Assembly (NCBI RefSeq): GCF_000661915.1
Contig: NZ_CP007509.1
Location: forward strand, 310,001 to 374,000
Source: Stutzerimonas decontaminans
Lineage (GTDB): Bacteria > Pseudomonadota > Gammaproteobacteria > Pseudomonadales > Pseudomonadaceae
Direction: 5' to 3'
Length of the DNA stretch: 64,000 nucleotides
Below the pieces are notes generated by a model, which ran no database searches, was not told where the DNA came from, and worked only from the letters and a program-made list of their open reading frames with translations. The translations under genes were made by a program, and so were the position numbers. Of the stretch, positions 1 to 9,994 are shown piece by piece; position 1 is the first letter of the stretch, and every line of letters starts with the position of its first letter.

Positions 1-3000
1 CCTGACCGCGGTGCGATGCGCTCGGTAGTAGCTGCCCTTTGTGAGGAGCTGGTGCGGGTGAAGGACAGCCTGGACCTGTTCGTACGCAGCGATCGCAAAG
101 TCATTTCCGAACTGGCTAATCTCGAGGCTCCGCTCAAGCAGATAGCCGATACCTTGGCGGTGCTCGGCTTCGCGCAGCCACGCAAGATCATTCTCGACCA
201 GATCGTCCTCGTCCAGTCCGTAGCGCAGGGGCAACAGGCGCCTGACGACGCCGTGCTGATGGACATCGCCGGTGCGCTGCTTTATGTCGAGGCTACCCTT
301 GCAGGCATGGTCGGCGGCCCCGCGGAGGAGCGTAGTGAAGCGAGCCACCTGCCGACCACCGACGTCGCACAGATCCATCAGCTGGTGATCCGCGAAGCGC
401 GCAATGGATTAGAGCAGGCCAAGGACGCGATCATCGAGTTCATCGCCTCCCAGTGGAACCACGAGCATCTTGCCCGGGTGCCGGAGCTGCTGACACAGGT
501 TCGTGGCGGTCTGGCAATGATTCCCCTGGAGCGCGCCGCGGGCTTGCTAGAGGCGTGCAATGGATATATTCAGGACCAGCTCCTGGCGCGCAAGGCCGTG
601 CCTGACTGGCAGAGCCTGGATACTTTGGCCGACGCGATCACCAGCGTCGAGTACTACCTGGAACGCCTGTCCGAGGACTGCGGTACTCAGGGCGATCTGA
701 TCCTGGATGTTGCCGAAGATAGCCTGCAGAACCTCGGCTACTCGCTGGGCCGGGCGCAGTCGCATCAAGACGAGACTTCGGCGACCGTCGAGGAGCTGGT
801 CGACCCGCTGGACGAAATCGAAGTGTTGCCTGAAGAGCCGGACGCCTCCCCAAATGCGTTCGACTTCGCTCCGAACGTTCAGGAAGACTTCCAGCCTTCC
901 GCGGAGCCCGAGCTGGCGAGCGAGCCGCAACCGCTGTTGGAACGCCATGTAGAATTCAATGCCGACGCTGGGGAAGCCGAAGCAGAGTCCGAATGGGTAC
1001 TGGAAGACCTGTCCGGCGAAGAGGAAATTGTTTTTAGCCTGCCTGATGAAGTTCAGGAGCATGAAGCGCCGACTGTTGTAGCTGAAGAGGAATTTGCCCT
1101 GAGCGACTGGAGCGAGGCGCAGGTCGCCGAGCTCGGTCTTCCAGACGTGACGCTGCCGGAATATTGCGAATCGGAGGCAACGCCGGTTGCTGAGCCTGAG
1201 CCGGCGCTTAGCTTGGAGCAGGTCATGGCGGCACCAGTGGCTGCCATCAATCCGCCGGCCCAGAACGTTCCGTTGAGTCTCCTGCCGCCTCCAGCGGACG
1301 AAGAACCGGTCGATGAGGATCTGCTGGAGGTCTTCATCGAGGAAGCTGCGGAAGTTCTGGAGGCGATAGGCGAGCAGCTGCCGCGGTGGTTCGCTGACAC
1401 CGACGACAAGGAGTCGTTGGGCGAAGTCCGCCGAGCATTCCATACGCTCAAAGGCAGCGGCCGGATGGTGCGTGCGCTGATTATTGGCGAACTGGCCTGG
1501 TCCATCGAGAATCTGCTCAACCGGGTTTTGGATCGCAGCATCGAGGCAACCGATTCGGTCAGGCAGGTGGTGACGGATGTCGTCGCGCTGATGCCGGTCC
1601 TGGTCGAAGAGTTTGCGGCCAAGGCCCAGCGCCAACGTGATGACGTCGATCGACTCGCTGCTACAGCACATGCGCTGGCCAAAGGGCAGGCGGTGGTGCT
1701 CTCGCAGCCCGAAGAGGCGCCCACGGCGCCAGTAGTCGAATCGTTGCCAGCTGCATCGCCCCAGAGGGATGACGATGCATTGGACCCCCAGTTGTTGGAG
1801 ATCTTCCGCAACGAAGCTGAGTCCCATTTGAGCACTCTGGTCAGTTTTCTTGCCGATTGCGCCCAGCGACTCCCGCAGCCGGTCACCGACGCGTTACAGC
1901 GCGCGCTGCATACGCTCAAGGGCAGTGCGCATATGGCTGGCATTCTTCCGGTCGCGGAAATCGCGACACCGCTGGAAAAGATGGTCAAGGAGTTCAAGAC
2001 CAACCTGATCCAGATGGATATGGCAGAAGCCGAACTGCTGCATGAGGCCGAATCGCTGTTGCGTCAAGGGCTGGCCAATCTTGACCTTGAACCGTTGGCG
2101 CCAATTGAAGGTGCGCCCGAGTTTCTGGCAAAGGCGCATGCCTTGCACCAGGCAAGGCTGGTGCAAGCCGGCGCCCGTCAGCACAACGACGCTGGCGAGG
2201 CTCGCGATCCAAACATGATTGCGCTGTTCCTCTCCGAAGGCATGGATATCCTGCTGGATGCCGAAGACCTGCTGCGCAGTTGGCGCGAGCATCCGGCCGA
2301 ACGTCAGGAGCTTTCGGCCCTGCTACAGGAGCTGACCACGCTCGGGCAGGGCGCAAAAATGGCCGATCTGCCGCAAATGGAGGCGCTGTGTCAGGTACTC
2401 CTGCGCTTGTACGCCGTAGTTGAAGAAGGCCGGCTTGCCGTCAGCGAGCGGTTCTTCGATGACGTCGAGCAGGGGCATGAGGCGCTGGTCGGGATGATGG
2501 ACCAGGTAGCTGCCGCGCTGCAGGTCAGTGAACAGTCGGAGCTGGTTGCCAGGCTCGAGGCATTGCTTGCCGAGGCCATCGATCCGCTGTCGCTGGAGCA
2601 GCCGTTTGAGCCGGAACAGGTCGCCGCCTCGGTCGAAAGCGCGTTGACACTATTGCCAGCCGAAGCCGAAGCCGAAGCCGAAGCCGAAGCCGAAGCCTGG
2701 CCAGAAGAAGAGGCCCCGCAAGGCGAGGCGCAGGACGATCTCGACCACGAAATGGTTGAAATCTTCCTCGATGAAGCTGTCGATCTGATGGAGAGCGCAG
2801 GTCATGCGCTCGATCGCTGGCTTGCTGATCCAGCCAACCAGATGGCGCTGTCAGCGCTTCTGCGCGATCTACATACCCTCAAGGGGGGCGCCCGGATGGC
2901 TGGGATCCGCCCCATTGGCGACCTGGCGCACGAGTTGGAGTCGCTTTACGAAGGGCTTTCGGACGGTCGTTACGTCCATTCGCAAGAACTCGCCACGCTC

Positions 3001-6000
3001 CTGCAGCGTAGCCACGATCAGCTGGCCTTGCAGCTTGAACAGCTGCAGCGCGAAATGCCGATGAGCTGTGCCGATGCATTGATCGCGTCGATGAAAGCTT
3101 TTCGCCAGGGAGTTTTGCCGGCATTCGATCCAGTTGCGACGACCGACGTCGGTCTACCTGCCGATGTAGAAGATCCGTTTTCTAATGATGAGCTGGTCCC
3201 GATCGAGCACCAGCCCTTCGAGTCGCTAGACGAGTCACCATCCTCTGGTTCCTTTGATGTTCCGCTGCTTGATAACGACGACGATCAGGTCGAGACGACG
3301 GAGGGCGGGGAAGCCGCAGCGGAACAAATTCATGTAGGTGCTATTGCGCCCAGCGAGGAGCTGGATGAAATCGAACTCAGCCTTCCGGAGATAGAGCAGG
3401 CGCCAGCATCGTTTGACGGTCCGGATGAGATCGACGCTGTAGAACGTGATCCTGAGTTGGTGGAGATATTCCTCGAAGAAGGCTTCGATCTCATCGAAAG
3501 CGCCGCGGGTGGTTTGCAGCGGTGGATGGCGGATGTTGATAACAGCTTTGAGCTCGAGGCGCTACAAAGAGACCTGCACACCCTCAAGGGCGGCGCGCGG
3601 ATGGCGGATATTCGCGAAATTGGCGATCTATCCCATGAGCTCGAATTTCTCTACGAAGGGCTGTGCGCCGGTAGCTACCGTGCCAGCCCCGAGCTTTTCG
3701 GTCTTTTGCAGGCCTGTCAGGACCGTCTGGCGGAAATGCTCGAGGCCGTGCGAGCCCACCAGAAGGTTCCTTCAGGTGATGCCCTGATCGAAACGATCCG
3801 TCGCTTTCGTAACAGCCCCGAAGAACAGTTGAGCATTCCCAGCAGCGTATCGCTGAAGGCCGCTCAAGAAGACGCGCAGCAGTCCGCCGAAGCTGAAATT
3901 CTCGACATCTTTGTCGAGGAAGCCGATGACCTGCTGGAGGAAATGGAGTCGGCGCTAGGCCGTTGGGATGCCGGGCGCGGGGATGCAGCGCCCCTGGGGG
4001 ACATGCTCCGCGTGCTGCACACGCTGAAAGGCGGTGCGCGCTTGGCCGGGCAGATTGCCCTGGGCAACATGGCCCACGATCTGGAACAACGGTTGAGTGA
4101 GGCGCAGCAGCAGGGCGCGCCTTGGCCGGATAGCCTGTTTCTGGATGTTCAGCAGGGTTACGACGCGCTGTTGAAAGATGTCGAGCAGATTCGCGCGAGT
4201 CTGGCAAACGAAGGTAACGAAGCGGCACAGCCTGAAACGCAGGATTTGGAGCCGCAACAGCCGAGTGAGCCGGTAATGCTGGCGCAGCCGATCGTCGCAG
4301 CCAGCACCCTACCCACGCCGAATAGCAGCCCGGCGAAGGTGTTGCCATTTATTCGGCGCGCGCAGCTGGCTGCCCAGGATGCTGCCGCACGACGGGCGCC
4401 GCAGGAACTGGTCAAGGTTCCCGCGGACCTCCTCGAGGGTCTGGTCAATCTGGCTGGTGAGACTTCGATCTTCCGCGGTCGGGTCGAGCAGCAGGTCAGT
4501 GACGTGGGGTTCACCCTCGGTGAGATGGAGGCGACCATCGAGCGTGTGCGCGATCAGTTGCGCCGCTTGGATACCGAGACCCAGGCGCAGATTCTCAGCC
4601 GCTACCAGGCCGAGGCCGAGCGTGCCGGTTACGACGATTTTGATCCGTTGGAAATGGACCGTCACTCGCAGCTGCAGCAGCTTTCGCGCGCACTGTTCGA
4701 GTCGGCCTCCGACTTACTCGACCTGAAAGAAACCCTGGCGGCGCGCAACCGCGATGCCGAAACCCTGCTGCTGCAGCAGGCGCGGGTCAATACGGAGCTG
4801 CAGGAAGGACTCATGCGTACCCGCATGGTGCCCTTCGAGCGCCTGGTTCCGCGCCTGCGTCGGATTGTTCGGCAGGTCGCTGGCGAGCTCGGCAAGCAGG
4901 TCGAGTTCATGGTCGGCAATGCCACCGGCGAGATGGACCGCAGCGTGCTCGAACGAATCGTTGCGCCGCTGGAGCACATGTTGCGCAACGCAGTCGACCA
5001 CGGCATTGAGTCGGTCGAGCGCCGTCGCGCTGCTGGCAAGCCTGAGCAGGGCGTGATTCGCCTGGATCTGGCGCGGGAAGGCGGCGACATCGTGCTAACG
5101 CTGGCGGACGATGGCGGCGGCATCAACCTGGATGCGGTGCGGCGCAAGGCGATCGAACGCGGCTTGATGTCGGCCGATAGCGACCTGTCCGAGCATGAAA
5201 TCCTGCAGTTCATCCTGGAAGCCGGTTTCTCCACGGCGGAGCGCGTTACGCAGATCTCCGGGCGTGGTGTAGGCATGGATGTGGTGCACTCGGAGGTCAA
5301 GCAGCTTGGCGGTTCGATGAGCATTGAATCGACCCTGGGCCAGGGCACGCGCTTCCTGATTCGGCTGCCGTTCACGGTGTCCGTCAACCGCGCGCTGATG
5401 GTGTATTCCGGTGAGGATCTGTATGCGATTCCGCTGAATACCATCGAAGGTATCGTGCGCGTCTCGCCGTATGAGCTGGAGGCCTACTACCAGCCGGATG
5501 CACCGCGCTTCGAATATGCCGGGCAGGCCTATGAGCTGCGTTACCTCGGCGATCTCCTTAACAACGGCCAGAAGCCCAAGCTGGTGGGGCAGAGCTTGCC
5601 GTTGCCAGTGATTCTGGTGCGCTCTAAAGAGCACAGCGTTGCGGTGCAGGTCGACAGCCTCGCCGGTTCTCGTGAAATTGTGGTGAAGAGCCTCGGGCTG
5701 CAGTTCGCCGGCGTACATGGCATTTCCGGTGCGACTATCCTCGGCGATGGCCGGGTGGTGGTGATTCTCGACCTGCTGGCGACCATCCGCGTGCTCCATG
5801 CCCATCAGCTCACTCAGCTGCAGCAGCCGCGCCTGTTCGATCAGGCGCATGAGCCTGTCGAGGTCGAAAGCGAACGGCCGACGCTGGTCATGGTGGTCGA
5901 TGACTCGGTCACCGTGCGCAAGGTCACCAGTCGTCTGTTGGAGCGTAACGGCATGAACGTGCTGACTGCCAAAGACGGCGTGGACGCCATCACCCAGCTG

Positions 6001-6249
6001 CAGGAGCGCAAGCCGGACATCATGCTGCTGGATATCGAGATGCCACGCATGGACGGCTTCGAAGTGGCCACCCTGGTGCGTCACGATGAGCGTCTGAAGG
6101 ACCTGCCAATCATCATGATCACCTCGCGTACTGGCGAGAAGCACCGCGATCGCGCACTGAGCATCGGCGTCAACGAGTACCTCGGTAAGCCGTACCAGGA
6201 ATCGGTGCTGCTCGAGGCCATTCAGCGGTTGGTCCACGCCGATGTCTGA
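1..6249 (+). CDS. chpA: ChpA-type hybrid chemotaxis histidine kinase (5' end missing)
   Basis: Giant CheA-like kinase of the Chp/Pil chemosensory pathway, which controls type IV pilus activity and cAMP in Pseudomonas. The frame is open from base 1, so the start lies upstream. Counting from the ATG at 16, five phosphotransfer domains carry HTLKG(S/G) motifs at about residues 476, 632, 953, 1188 and 1335. A sixth, near residue 774, has Thr in place of His (LTTLGQG), matching the Thr-phosphotransfer domain known in ChpA. The kinase ATPase follows (NAVDHGIES near 1658, GRGVGMDVV near 1750), then a CheW-like region and a C-terminal receiver with its phospho-acceptor Asp near 2006 (LLLDIEMPRMDGF). 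The linkers are acidic. The stop overlaps chpB by 8 bases. Confidence 0.95.
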   Translation, partial: PDRGAMRSVVAALCEELVRVKDSLDLFVRSDRKVISELANLEAPLKQIADTLAVLGFAQPRKIILDQIVLVQSVAQGQQAPDDAVLMDIAGALLYVEATLAGMVGGPAEERSEASHLPTTDVAQIHQLVIREARNGLEQAKDAIIEFIASQWNHEHLARVPELLTQVRGGLAMIPLERAAGLLEACNGYIQDQLLARKAVPDWQSLDTLADAITSVEYYLERLSEDCGTQGDLILDVAEDSLQNLGYSLGRAQSHQDETSATVEELVDPLDEIEVLPEEPDASPNAFDFAPNVQEDFQPSAEPELASEPQPLLERHVEFNADAGEAEAESEWVLEDLSGEEEIVFSLPDEVQEHEAPTVVAEEEFALSDWSEAQVAELGLPDVTLPEYCESEATPVAEPEPALSLEQVMAAPVAAINPPAQNVPLSLLPPPADEEPVDEDLLEVFIEEAAEVLEAIGEQLPRWFADTDDKESLGEVRRAFHTLKGSGRMVRALIIGELAWSIENLLNRVLDRSIEATDSVRQVVTDVVALMPVLVEEFAAKAQRQRDDVDRLAATAHALAKGQAVVLSQPEEAPTAPVVESLPAASPQRDDDALDPQLLEIFRNEAESHLSTLVSFLADCAQRLPQPVTDALQRALHTLKGSAHMAGILPVAEIATPLEKMVKEFKTNLIQMDMAEAELLHEAESLLRQGLANLDLEPLAPIEGAPEFLAKAHALHQARLVQAGARQHNDAGEARDPNMIALFLSEGMDILLDAEDLLRSWREHPAERQELSALLQELTTLGQGAKMADLPQMEALCQVLLRLYAVVEEGRLAVSERFFDDVEQGHEALVGMMDQVAAALQVSEQSELVARLEALLAEAIDPLSLEQPFEPEQVAASVESALTLLPAEAEAEAEAEAEAWPEEEAPQGEAQDDLDHEMVEIFLDEAVDLMESAGHALDRWLADPANQMALSALLRDLHTLKGGARMAGIRPIGDLAHELESLYEGLSDGRYVHSQELATLLQRSHDQLALQLEQLQREMPMSCADALIASMKAFRQGVLPAFDPVATTDVGLPADVEDPFSNDELVPIEHQPFESLDESPSSGSFDVPLLDNDDDQVETTEGGEAAAEQIHVGAIAPSEELDEIELSLPEIEQAPASFDGPDEIDAVERDPELVEIFLEEGFDLIESAAGGLQRWMADVDNSFELEALQRDLHTLKGGARMADIREIGDLSHELEFLYEGLCAGSYRASPELFGLLQACQDRLAEMLEAVRAHQKVPSGDALIETIRRFRNSPEEQLSIPSSVSLKAAQEDAQQSAEAEILDIFVEEADDLLEEMESALGRWDAGRGDAAPLGDMLRVLHTLKGGARLAGQIALGNMAHDLEQRLSEAQQQGAPWPDSLFLDVQQGYDALLKDVEQIRASLANEGNEAAQPETQDLEPQQPSEPVMLAQPIVAASTLPTPNSSPAKVLPFIRRAQLAAQDAAARRAPQELVKVPADLLEGLVNLAGETSIFRGRVEQQVSDVGFTLGEMEATIERVRDQLRRLDTETQAQILSRYQAEAERAGYDDFDPLEMDRHSQLQQLSRALFESASDLLDLKETLAARNRDAETLLLQQARVNTELQEGLMRTRMVPFERLVPRLRRIVRQVAGELGKQVEFMVGNATGEMDRSVLERIVAPLEHMLRNAVDHGIESVERRRAAGKPEQGVIRLDLAREGGDIVLTLADDGGGINLDAVRRKAIERGLMSADSDLSEHEILQFILEAGFSTAERVTQISGRGVGMDVVHSEVKQLGGSMSIESTLGQGTRFLIRLPFTVSVNRALMVYSGEDLYAIPLNTIEGIVRVSPYELEAYYQPDAPRFEYAGQAYELRYLGDLLNNGQKPKLVGQSLPLPVILVRSKEHSVAVQVDSLAGSREIVVKSLGLQFAGVHGISGATILGDGRVVVILDLLATIRVLHAHQLTQLQQPRLFDQAHEPVEVESERPTLVMVVDDSVTVRKVTSRLLERNGMNVLTAKDGVDAITQLQERKPDIMLLDIEMPRMDGFEVATLVRHDERLKDLPIIMITSRTGEKHRDRALSIGVNEYLGKPYQESVLLEAIQRLVHADV
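2659..2697 (+). repeat. GCCGAA hexanucleotide repeat inside chpA
   Basis: Six perfect tandem GCCGAA units plus a final GCC encode an alternating Ala-Glu run in a linker between the Thr-type and the third His-type phosphotransfer domain. The unit is a multiple of three, so gain or loss of copies would change linker length without a frameshift. Confidence 0.95.
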
Positions 6250-7294
6250 CGTTCTCTGCGCACGCATTGCGGTACTCGCCGATACCTCGCTGCAGCGCCA
6301 CGTGCTGCAGCAGGCTCTAACCGGCAGCGGTTATCAGGTCGTGCTCAACAACGACCCGGCGCGCCTCGAACCGGCCGATCTGGATAGCACCGAAGCCGAC
6401 CTCTGGCTGGTCGATCTGGCGCAAACCGAAGATTCCCCGCTGGTGGACGCATTGCTCGAGCGGGACACCACGCGGGTGCTGTTCGGTGAGGGGCATGCGC
6501 CTGAGCGGCATTCGGAATTCTACCCGCGCTGGGAGCGCAGCCTGTTCAGCAAGCTCAAGCGTCTGGTGGGCGATCCGTCGCGTGCCGTAGGCCCGCGTCT
6601 GGATGTGCTACAGGGTGAAGGTCAACGTCCCGAACGCCTGACGCTGCCGCCGCTGCTTGCCGACAGCACACTGCGTGCCGGTGAGCCGGCAAGCCAGATA
6701 TGGCTGCTGGCAGCTTCGCTGGGTGGGCCAGAGGCGGTAAAAACCTTCTTGGATGCTTTGCCTGGTGGCCTGCCGGTGGGTTTCATCTACGCCCAGCATA
6801 TCGAAGCCAGCTTCGAATCGGCGCTGTCTCAGGCCGTGGGCCGGCATAGTCAGTGGCAGGTTCGGCAGGTCCAGCCTGGCGAACCGGTGCGTTGCGGAGA
6901 GGTGATCATCGCACCTATTGCCGAGGAACTTGGGTTCGAAACCGACGGCAGCACGCGCATGAATGGTCGCTGCTGGCCCGAGCCGTACAGTCCTTCGATT
7001 GATCAGATGATGCTGAATCTGGCCCAGCAGTTCGGCGAGCGCTGCGGCGTCATCGCCTTCAGTGGCATGGGCAGCGACGGTAGCGCCGCCGCCGCGTATG
7101 TATTGCGCCAGGGTGGTAAGGTCTGGACCCAGCGCGCCGACTCTTGCGCCTGCTCGAGCATGCCGGACAACCTTCGCGAAGGCGGCTACAGCTCCTACAG
7201 CGGTGATCCGCGCGAGTTGGCTCAGGCCTTGGTCAATCATCTGGTTAATCAGGTCGGCATGCCCACCACGTCTTTTCAACGGAATAATTCATGA
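6242..7294 (+). CDS. chpB: ChpB, CheB-type protein-glutamate methylesterase
   Basis: Expected to remove methyl groups from the chemoreceptor of the Chp pathway and so set adaptation. The C-terminal half carries the CheB catalytic triad in the usual spacing: Ser159 (AASLGGPEA), His186 (YAQHIEA) and Asp279 (GMGSDGS). The N-terminal half resembles a degenerate receiver: it keeps an LVDLA strand but lacks the paired acidic residues at its start. The 350 aa length fits the family. It overlaps chpA by 8 bases and chpC by 4, so translation of the three is probably coupled. Confidence 0.93.
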   Translation: MSDVLCARIAVLADTSLQRHVLQQALTGSGYQVVLNNDPARLEPADLDSTEADLWLVDLAQTEDSPLVDALLERDTTRVLFGEGHAPERHSEFYPRWERSLFSKLKRLVGDPSRAVGPRLDVLQGEGQRPERLTLPPLLADSTLRAGEPASQIWLLAASLGGPEAVKTFLDALPGGLPVGFIYAQHIEASFESALSQAVGRHSQWQVRQVQPGEPVRCGEVIIAPIAEELGFETDGSTRMNGRCWPEPYSPSIDQMMLNLAQQFGERCGVIAFSGMGSDGSAAAAYVLRQGGKVWTQRADSCACSSMPDNLREGGYSSYSGDPRELAQALVNHLVNQVGMPTTSFQRNNS

Positions 7295-7761
7295 GTCAGA
7301 TGGTCGTTTCTCAGGATGCGGAAAGCCTCACAGGGCTGCTGATGCCTCTCGCCGATCGCATGTTGCTGATGCCTAACGTCGCGGTCGCCGAGTTGATTCC
7401 CTATCGCGCACCACAGACGGCGCAGGGCATGCCCGCGTGGTTTCTCGGGCAGGTGCAGTGGCGCGACCTGAGTCTGCCGCTGCTATCGTTCGAAGCCGCC
7501 TCCAGCGGCCAAGCGCAGCCGGTGGGCAATGCAGCCCGAGTGGCCGTGCTCAATGCGGTCGGCGGGCGCGATCACGTGAAGTTCATCGCGCTGTTGGTGC
7601 AGGGTATTCCGCACTCGATCAAGGTCGACGCCAGCCTGGCACGTGCAGATGTGGCGCTTGCACCGTTGGAACTGGATGCCGTCAACCTTGGTGACGTGCA
7701 AGCACGCATTCCCGATCTGATTGGCCTGGAACAGAAGCTCGCTGATGCCGGCCTGATCTGA
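7291..7761 (+). CDS. chpC: ChpC, CheW-like adaptor
   Basis: A 156 aa CheW-domain protein expected to couple a chemoreceptor to the ChpA kinase. The start ATG overlaps the chpB stop (ATGA). The domain fills nearly the whole protein, with the CheW-like stretch around WFLGQVQWRDLSLPLLSFE. In P. aeruginosa the cluster continues with chpD and chpE; here the next gene is the convergent rsmE after about 20 bases, so the cluster ends at chpC. Assignment rests on synteny and domain type. Confidence 0.9.
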   Translation: MSQMVVSQDAESLTGLLMPLADRMLLMPNVAVAELIPYRAPQTAQGMPAWFLGQVQWRDLSLPLLSFEAASSGQAQPVGNAARVAVLNAVGGRDHVKFIALLVQGIPHSIKVDASLARADVALAPLELDAVNLGDVQARIPDLIGLEQKLADAGLI

Positions 7762-7782
7762 TACGGCTACCGGCTCGCGGCC

Positions 7783-8499
7783 TCAGAAATCTCCCCACAG
7801 CTGCTGCGCCACGCTCAGGGCCACCACCGGAGCAGTCTCGGTGCGCAGCACCCGCGGACCGAGCCTGGCCGGCAAAAATCCCTGAGCGGCTGCCTGCTCT
7901 ACTTCGCTTTCGCTCAGGCCACCTTCTGGGCCTATCAGAAATGCCAGCGTCTGCGGCTTCGCATGGCTCGTCAGCGGCTCGGCTACCGGATGCAGTACCA
8001 ATTTCAGGTCTGCTTCGATGGTCAGCCAGTCGCGCAGGCTGATGGGCGCGTGGATTATCGGCAGAACCGACCGGCCACACTGCTCACACGCGCTGATCGC
8101 TATCTGCCGCCAATGCGCCAGACGCTTGTCTGCACGCTCATCGCTGAGGCGCACTTCGCAGCGCTCGCTGATGATCGGAGTGATCTGCGTTACGCCCAGC
8201 TCGGTGGCTTTCTGGATCGCCCAGTCCATGCGCTCTCCGCGCGACAAACCCTGGCCCAGATGTATCTGCAACGTCGATTCCGGCATTCCATTCAGGCGCT
8301 CGTGCAGCTCGACGGTAACGGTCTTTTTGCCCACCTCCAGCAGTTCGCCGCGAAATTCATCGCCACTGCCGTCGAACAGTTGCACGGCGCTGCCGGCCGC
8401 AAGGCGCAGCACCCGGCTGATGTAATGTGCCGATGCTTCGGGCAGCGGATGCTGGCCGAGCGAGAGCGGGGCGTCGATGAAGAAGCGGGATAGGCGCAT
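7783..8499 (-). CDS. rsmE: 16S rRNA (uracil-1498-N3)-methyltransferase RsmE
   Basis: SPOUT-class enzyme that methylates N3 of U1498 of 16S rRNA using SAM. It is 238 aa, the usual length. The N-terminal PUA-like part begins MRLSRFFIDAPL and contains HYISRVLRL. The C-terminal knot region has FLIGPEGGLSESE and LGPRVLRTETAP, the SAM-binding signatures of the family. It converges on chpC and lies about 90 bases downstream of bioA on the same strand. Confidence 0.95.
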   Translation of the reverse strand: MRLSRFFIDAPLSLGQHPLPEASAHYISRVLRLAAGSAVQLFDGSGDEFRGELLEVGKKTVTVELHERLNGMPESTLQIHLGQGLSRGERMDWAIQKATELGVTQITPIISERCEVRLSDERADKRLAHWRQIAISACEQCGRSVLPIIHAPISLRDWLTIEADLKLVLHPVAEPLTSHAKPQTLAFLIGPEGGLSESEVEQAAAQGFLPARLGPRVLRTETAPVVALSVAQQLWGDF

Positions 8500-8590
8500 A
8501 GGGCAGCTACAGGCGGGAAGTCGGGGGCTACAAGTCTAAAGCATCGGCAGCCCGACTCGCAGGCCGCCTTGCTCCGGAAAGTGTTCGACG

Positions 8591-9994
8591 TCAGCCCGGA
8601 TCGCGGAACCCCGGATATTCGCCGCACGACACGGATACCGAGGCTTCTCGCGTGGCAATGTCTATGCCCTCTGTTGCAACCGCGGCAAGAAAGTCGATCT
8701 GCTCCTCGGTAATGCAATATGGCGGCAGGAAATACACCACGCTGCCGAGCGGACGCAACAGCGCGCCGCGCCCCAATGCATGTTGGTAGACTTTCAGACC
8801 GCGCCGTTCCTGCCAGGGATACGCGGTGCGGCTGGACTTGTCCTGAACCATTTCTATGGCCAGCGCCATGCCGGTCTGGCGGACCTCGGCAACGTGTGGA
8901 TGGTCAGCGAGGTGCGCGGTGGCGTTGGCCATGCGCGCTGCCAGCGCCTTGTTCGCTTCGATGACATTATCCGCGGCAAAGATATCCAGCGTTGCCAACG
9001 CTGCGGCGCAAGCCAGCGGGTTGCCGGTGTAGGTGTGCGAGTGGAGGAAGGCCCGCAGCGTCGAATAGTCGTCGTAAAACGCCTGATAGATCCTGTTCGT
9101 AGTCAGCACCGCGGCCATGGGCAGGTAACCGCCGGTGAGGGCTTTGGACAGACAGAGGAAGTCGGGCGTGATGCCGGCCTGCTCACAGGCGAACATGGTG
9201 CCGGTGCGGCCGAAACCCACGGCGATCTCGTCGTGGATGAGATGTACCTCGTAGCGGTCGCAGGCTTCACGCAGCAGCTTGAGGTAGACCGGGTGATACA
9301 TGCGCATGCCGCCGGCGCCCTGGATCAGTGGCTCGACAATGACCGCGGCGATGTCCTGGTGATGCTCGGCCAGCGTCTGTTCCATGTGCGCGAACATCTG
9401 TCGCGAGTGTTCTTCCCAGCTCACGCCGTCGGGCCGCAGGTAGCAGTCCGGACTCGGCACCTTGAAGGTGTCCAGCAGCAGCGGCTTGTAGGTGTCGGTG
9501 AAGAGCGCGACGTCGCCCACGGACATCGCTGCGACGGTTTCGCCGTGGTAGCTGTTGGTCAGGGTGACGAAGCGCTGCTTCTGCCCGCGACCGCTGTTGC
9601 GCCAGTAGTGAAAGCTCATCTTCAGTGCGACTTCGATCCCGGTGGAGCCGTTGTCGGTATAGAAGACGCGCTCCAGGCCGGCTGGCGTCAGCGCGACGAG
9701 CCTTTCCGACAGCTCGACCACCGGCTGGTGGCTGAAGCCGGCGAGCATCACGTGCTCGAGCTGATCGACCTGGTCCTTGATACGCTGATTGATGCGCGGA
9801 TTGGCGTGGCCGAACACGTTGACCCACCAGGAGCTGACTGCGTCGAGGTAGCGCTTGCCATCGAAGTCCTCCAGCCATACACCTTCGCCGCGGCGTATGG
9901 GAATCAGCGGTAGCTGCTCGTGGTCCTTCATTTGCGTGCAGGGGTGCCAGAGTACGGCGAGGTCGCGTTGCATCCAGCTGTCGTTCAGGCTCAT
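8591..9994 (-). CDS. bioA: Adenosylmethionine-8-amino-7-oxononanoate aminotransferase
   Basis: PLP enzyme of biotin synthesis that converts KAPA to DAPA with SAM as amino donor. Family features are clear: an N-terminal HPCTQMKDH, SSWWVNVFGHANPRI, NSYHGET, HDEIAVGFGRTGTMFACEQ and the PLP-lysine region LSKALTGGYLP. At 467 aa it carries a C-terminal tail of roughly 20 residues beyond TEGIDIA that may be unconserved. It stands apart from other biotin genes, as in P. aeruginosa where bioA sits next to rsmE. Confidence 0.94.
   Translation of the reverse strand: MSLNDSWMQRDLAVLWHPCTQMKDHEQLPLIPIRRGEGVWLEDFDGKRYLDAVSSWWVNVFGHANPRINQRIKDQVDQLEHVMLAGFSHQPVVELSERLVALTPAGLERVFYTDNGSTGIEVALKMSFHYWRNSGRGQKQRFVTLTNSYHGETVAAMSVGDVALFTDTYKPLLLDTFKVPSPDCYLRPDGVSWEEHSRQMFAHMEQTLAEHHQDIAAVIVEPLIQGAGGMRMYHPVYLKLLREACDRYEVHLIHDEIAVGFGRTGTMFACEQAGITPDFLCLSKALTGGYLPMAAVLTTNRIYQAFYDDYSTLRAFLHSHTYTGNPLACAAALATLDIFAADNVIEANKALAARMANATAHLADHPHVAEVRQTGMALAIEMVQDKSSRTAYPWQERRGLKVYQHALGRGALLRPLGSVVYFLPPYCITEEQIDFLAAVATEGIDIATREASVSVSCGEYPGFRDPG

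Noticed and set aside
547..2003. Two overlapping minus-strand open frames opposite chpA
   Set aside because: Antisense to conserved phosphotransfer domains; composition is that of a complement frame.
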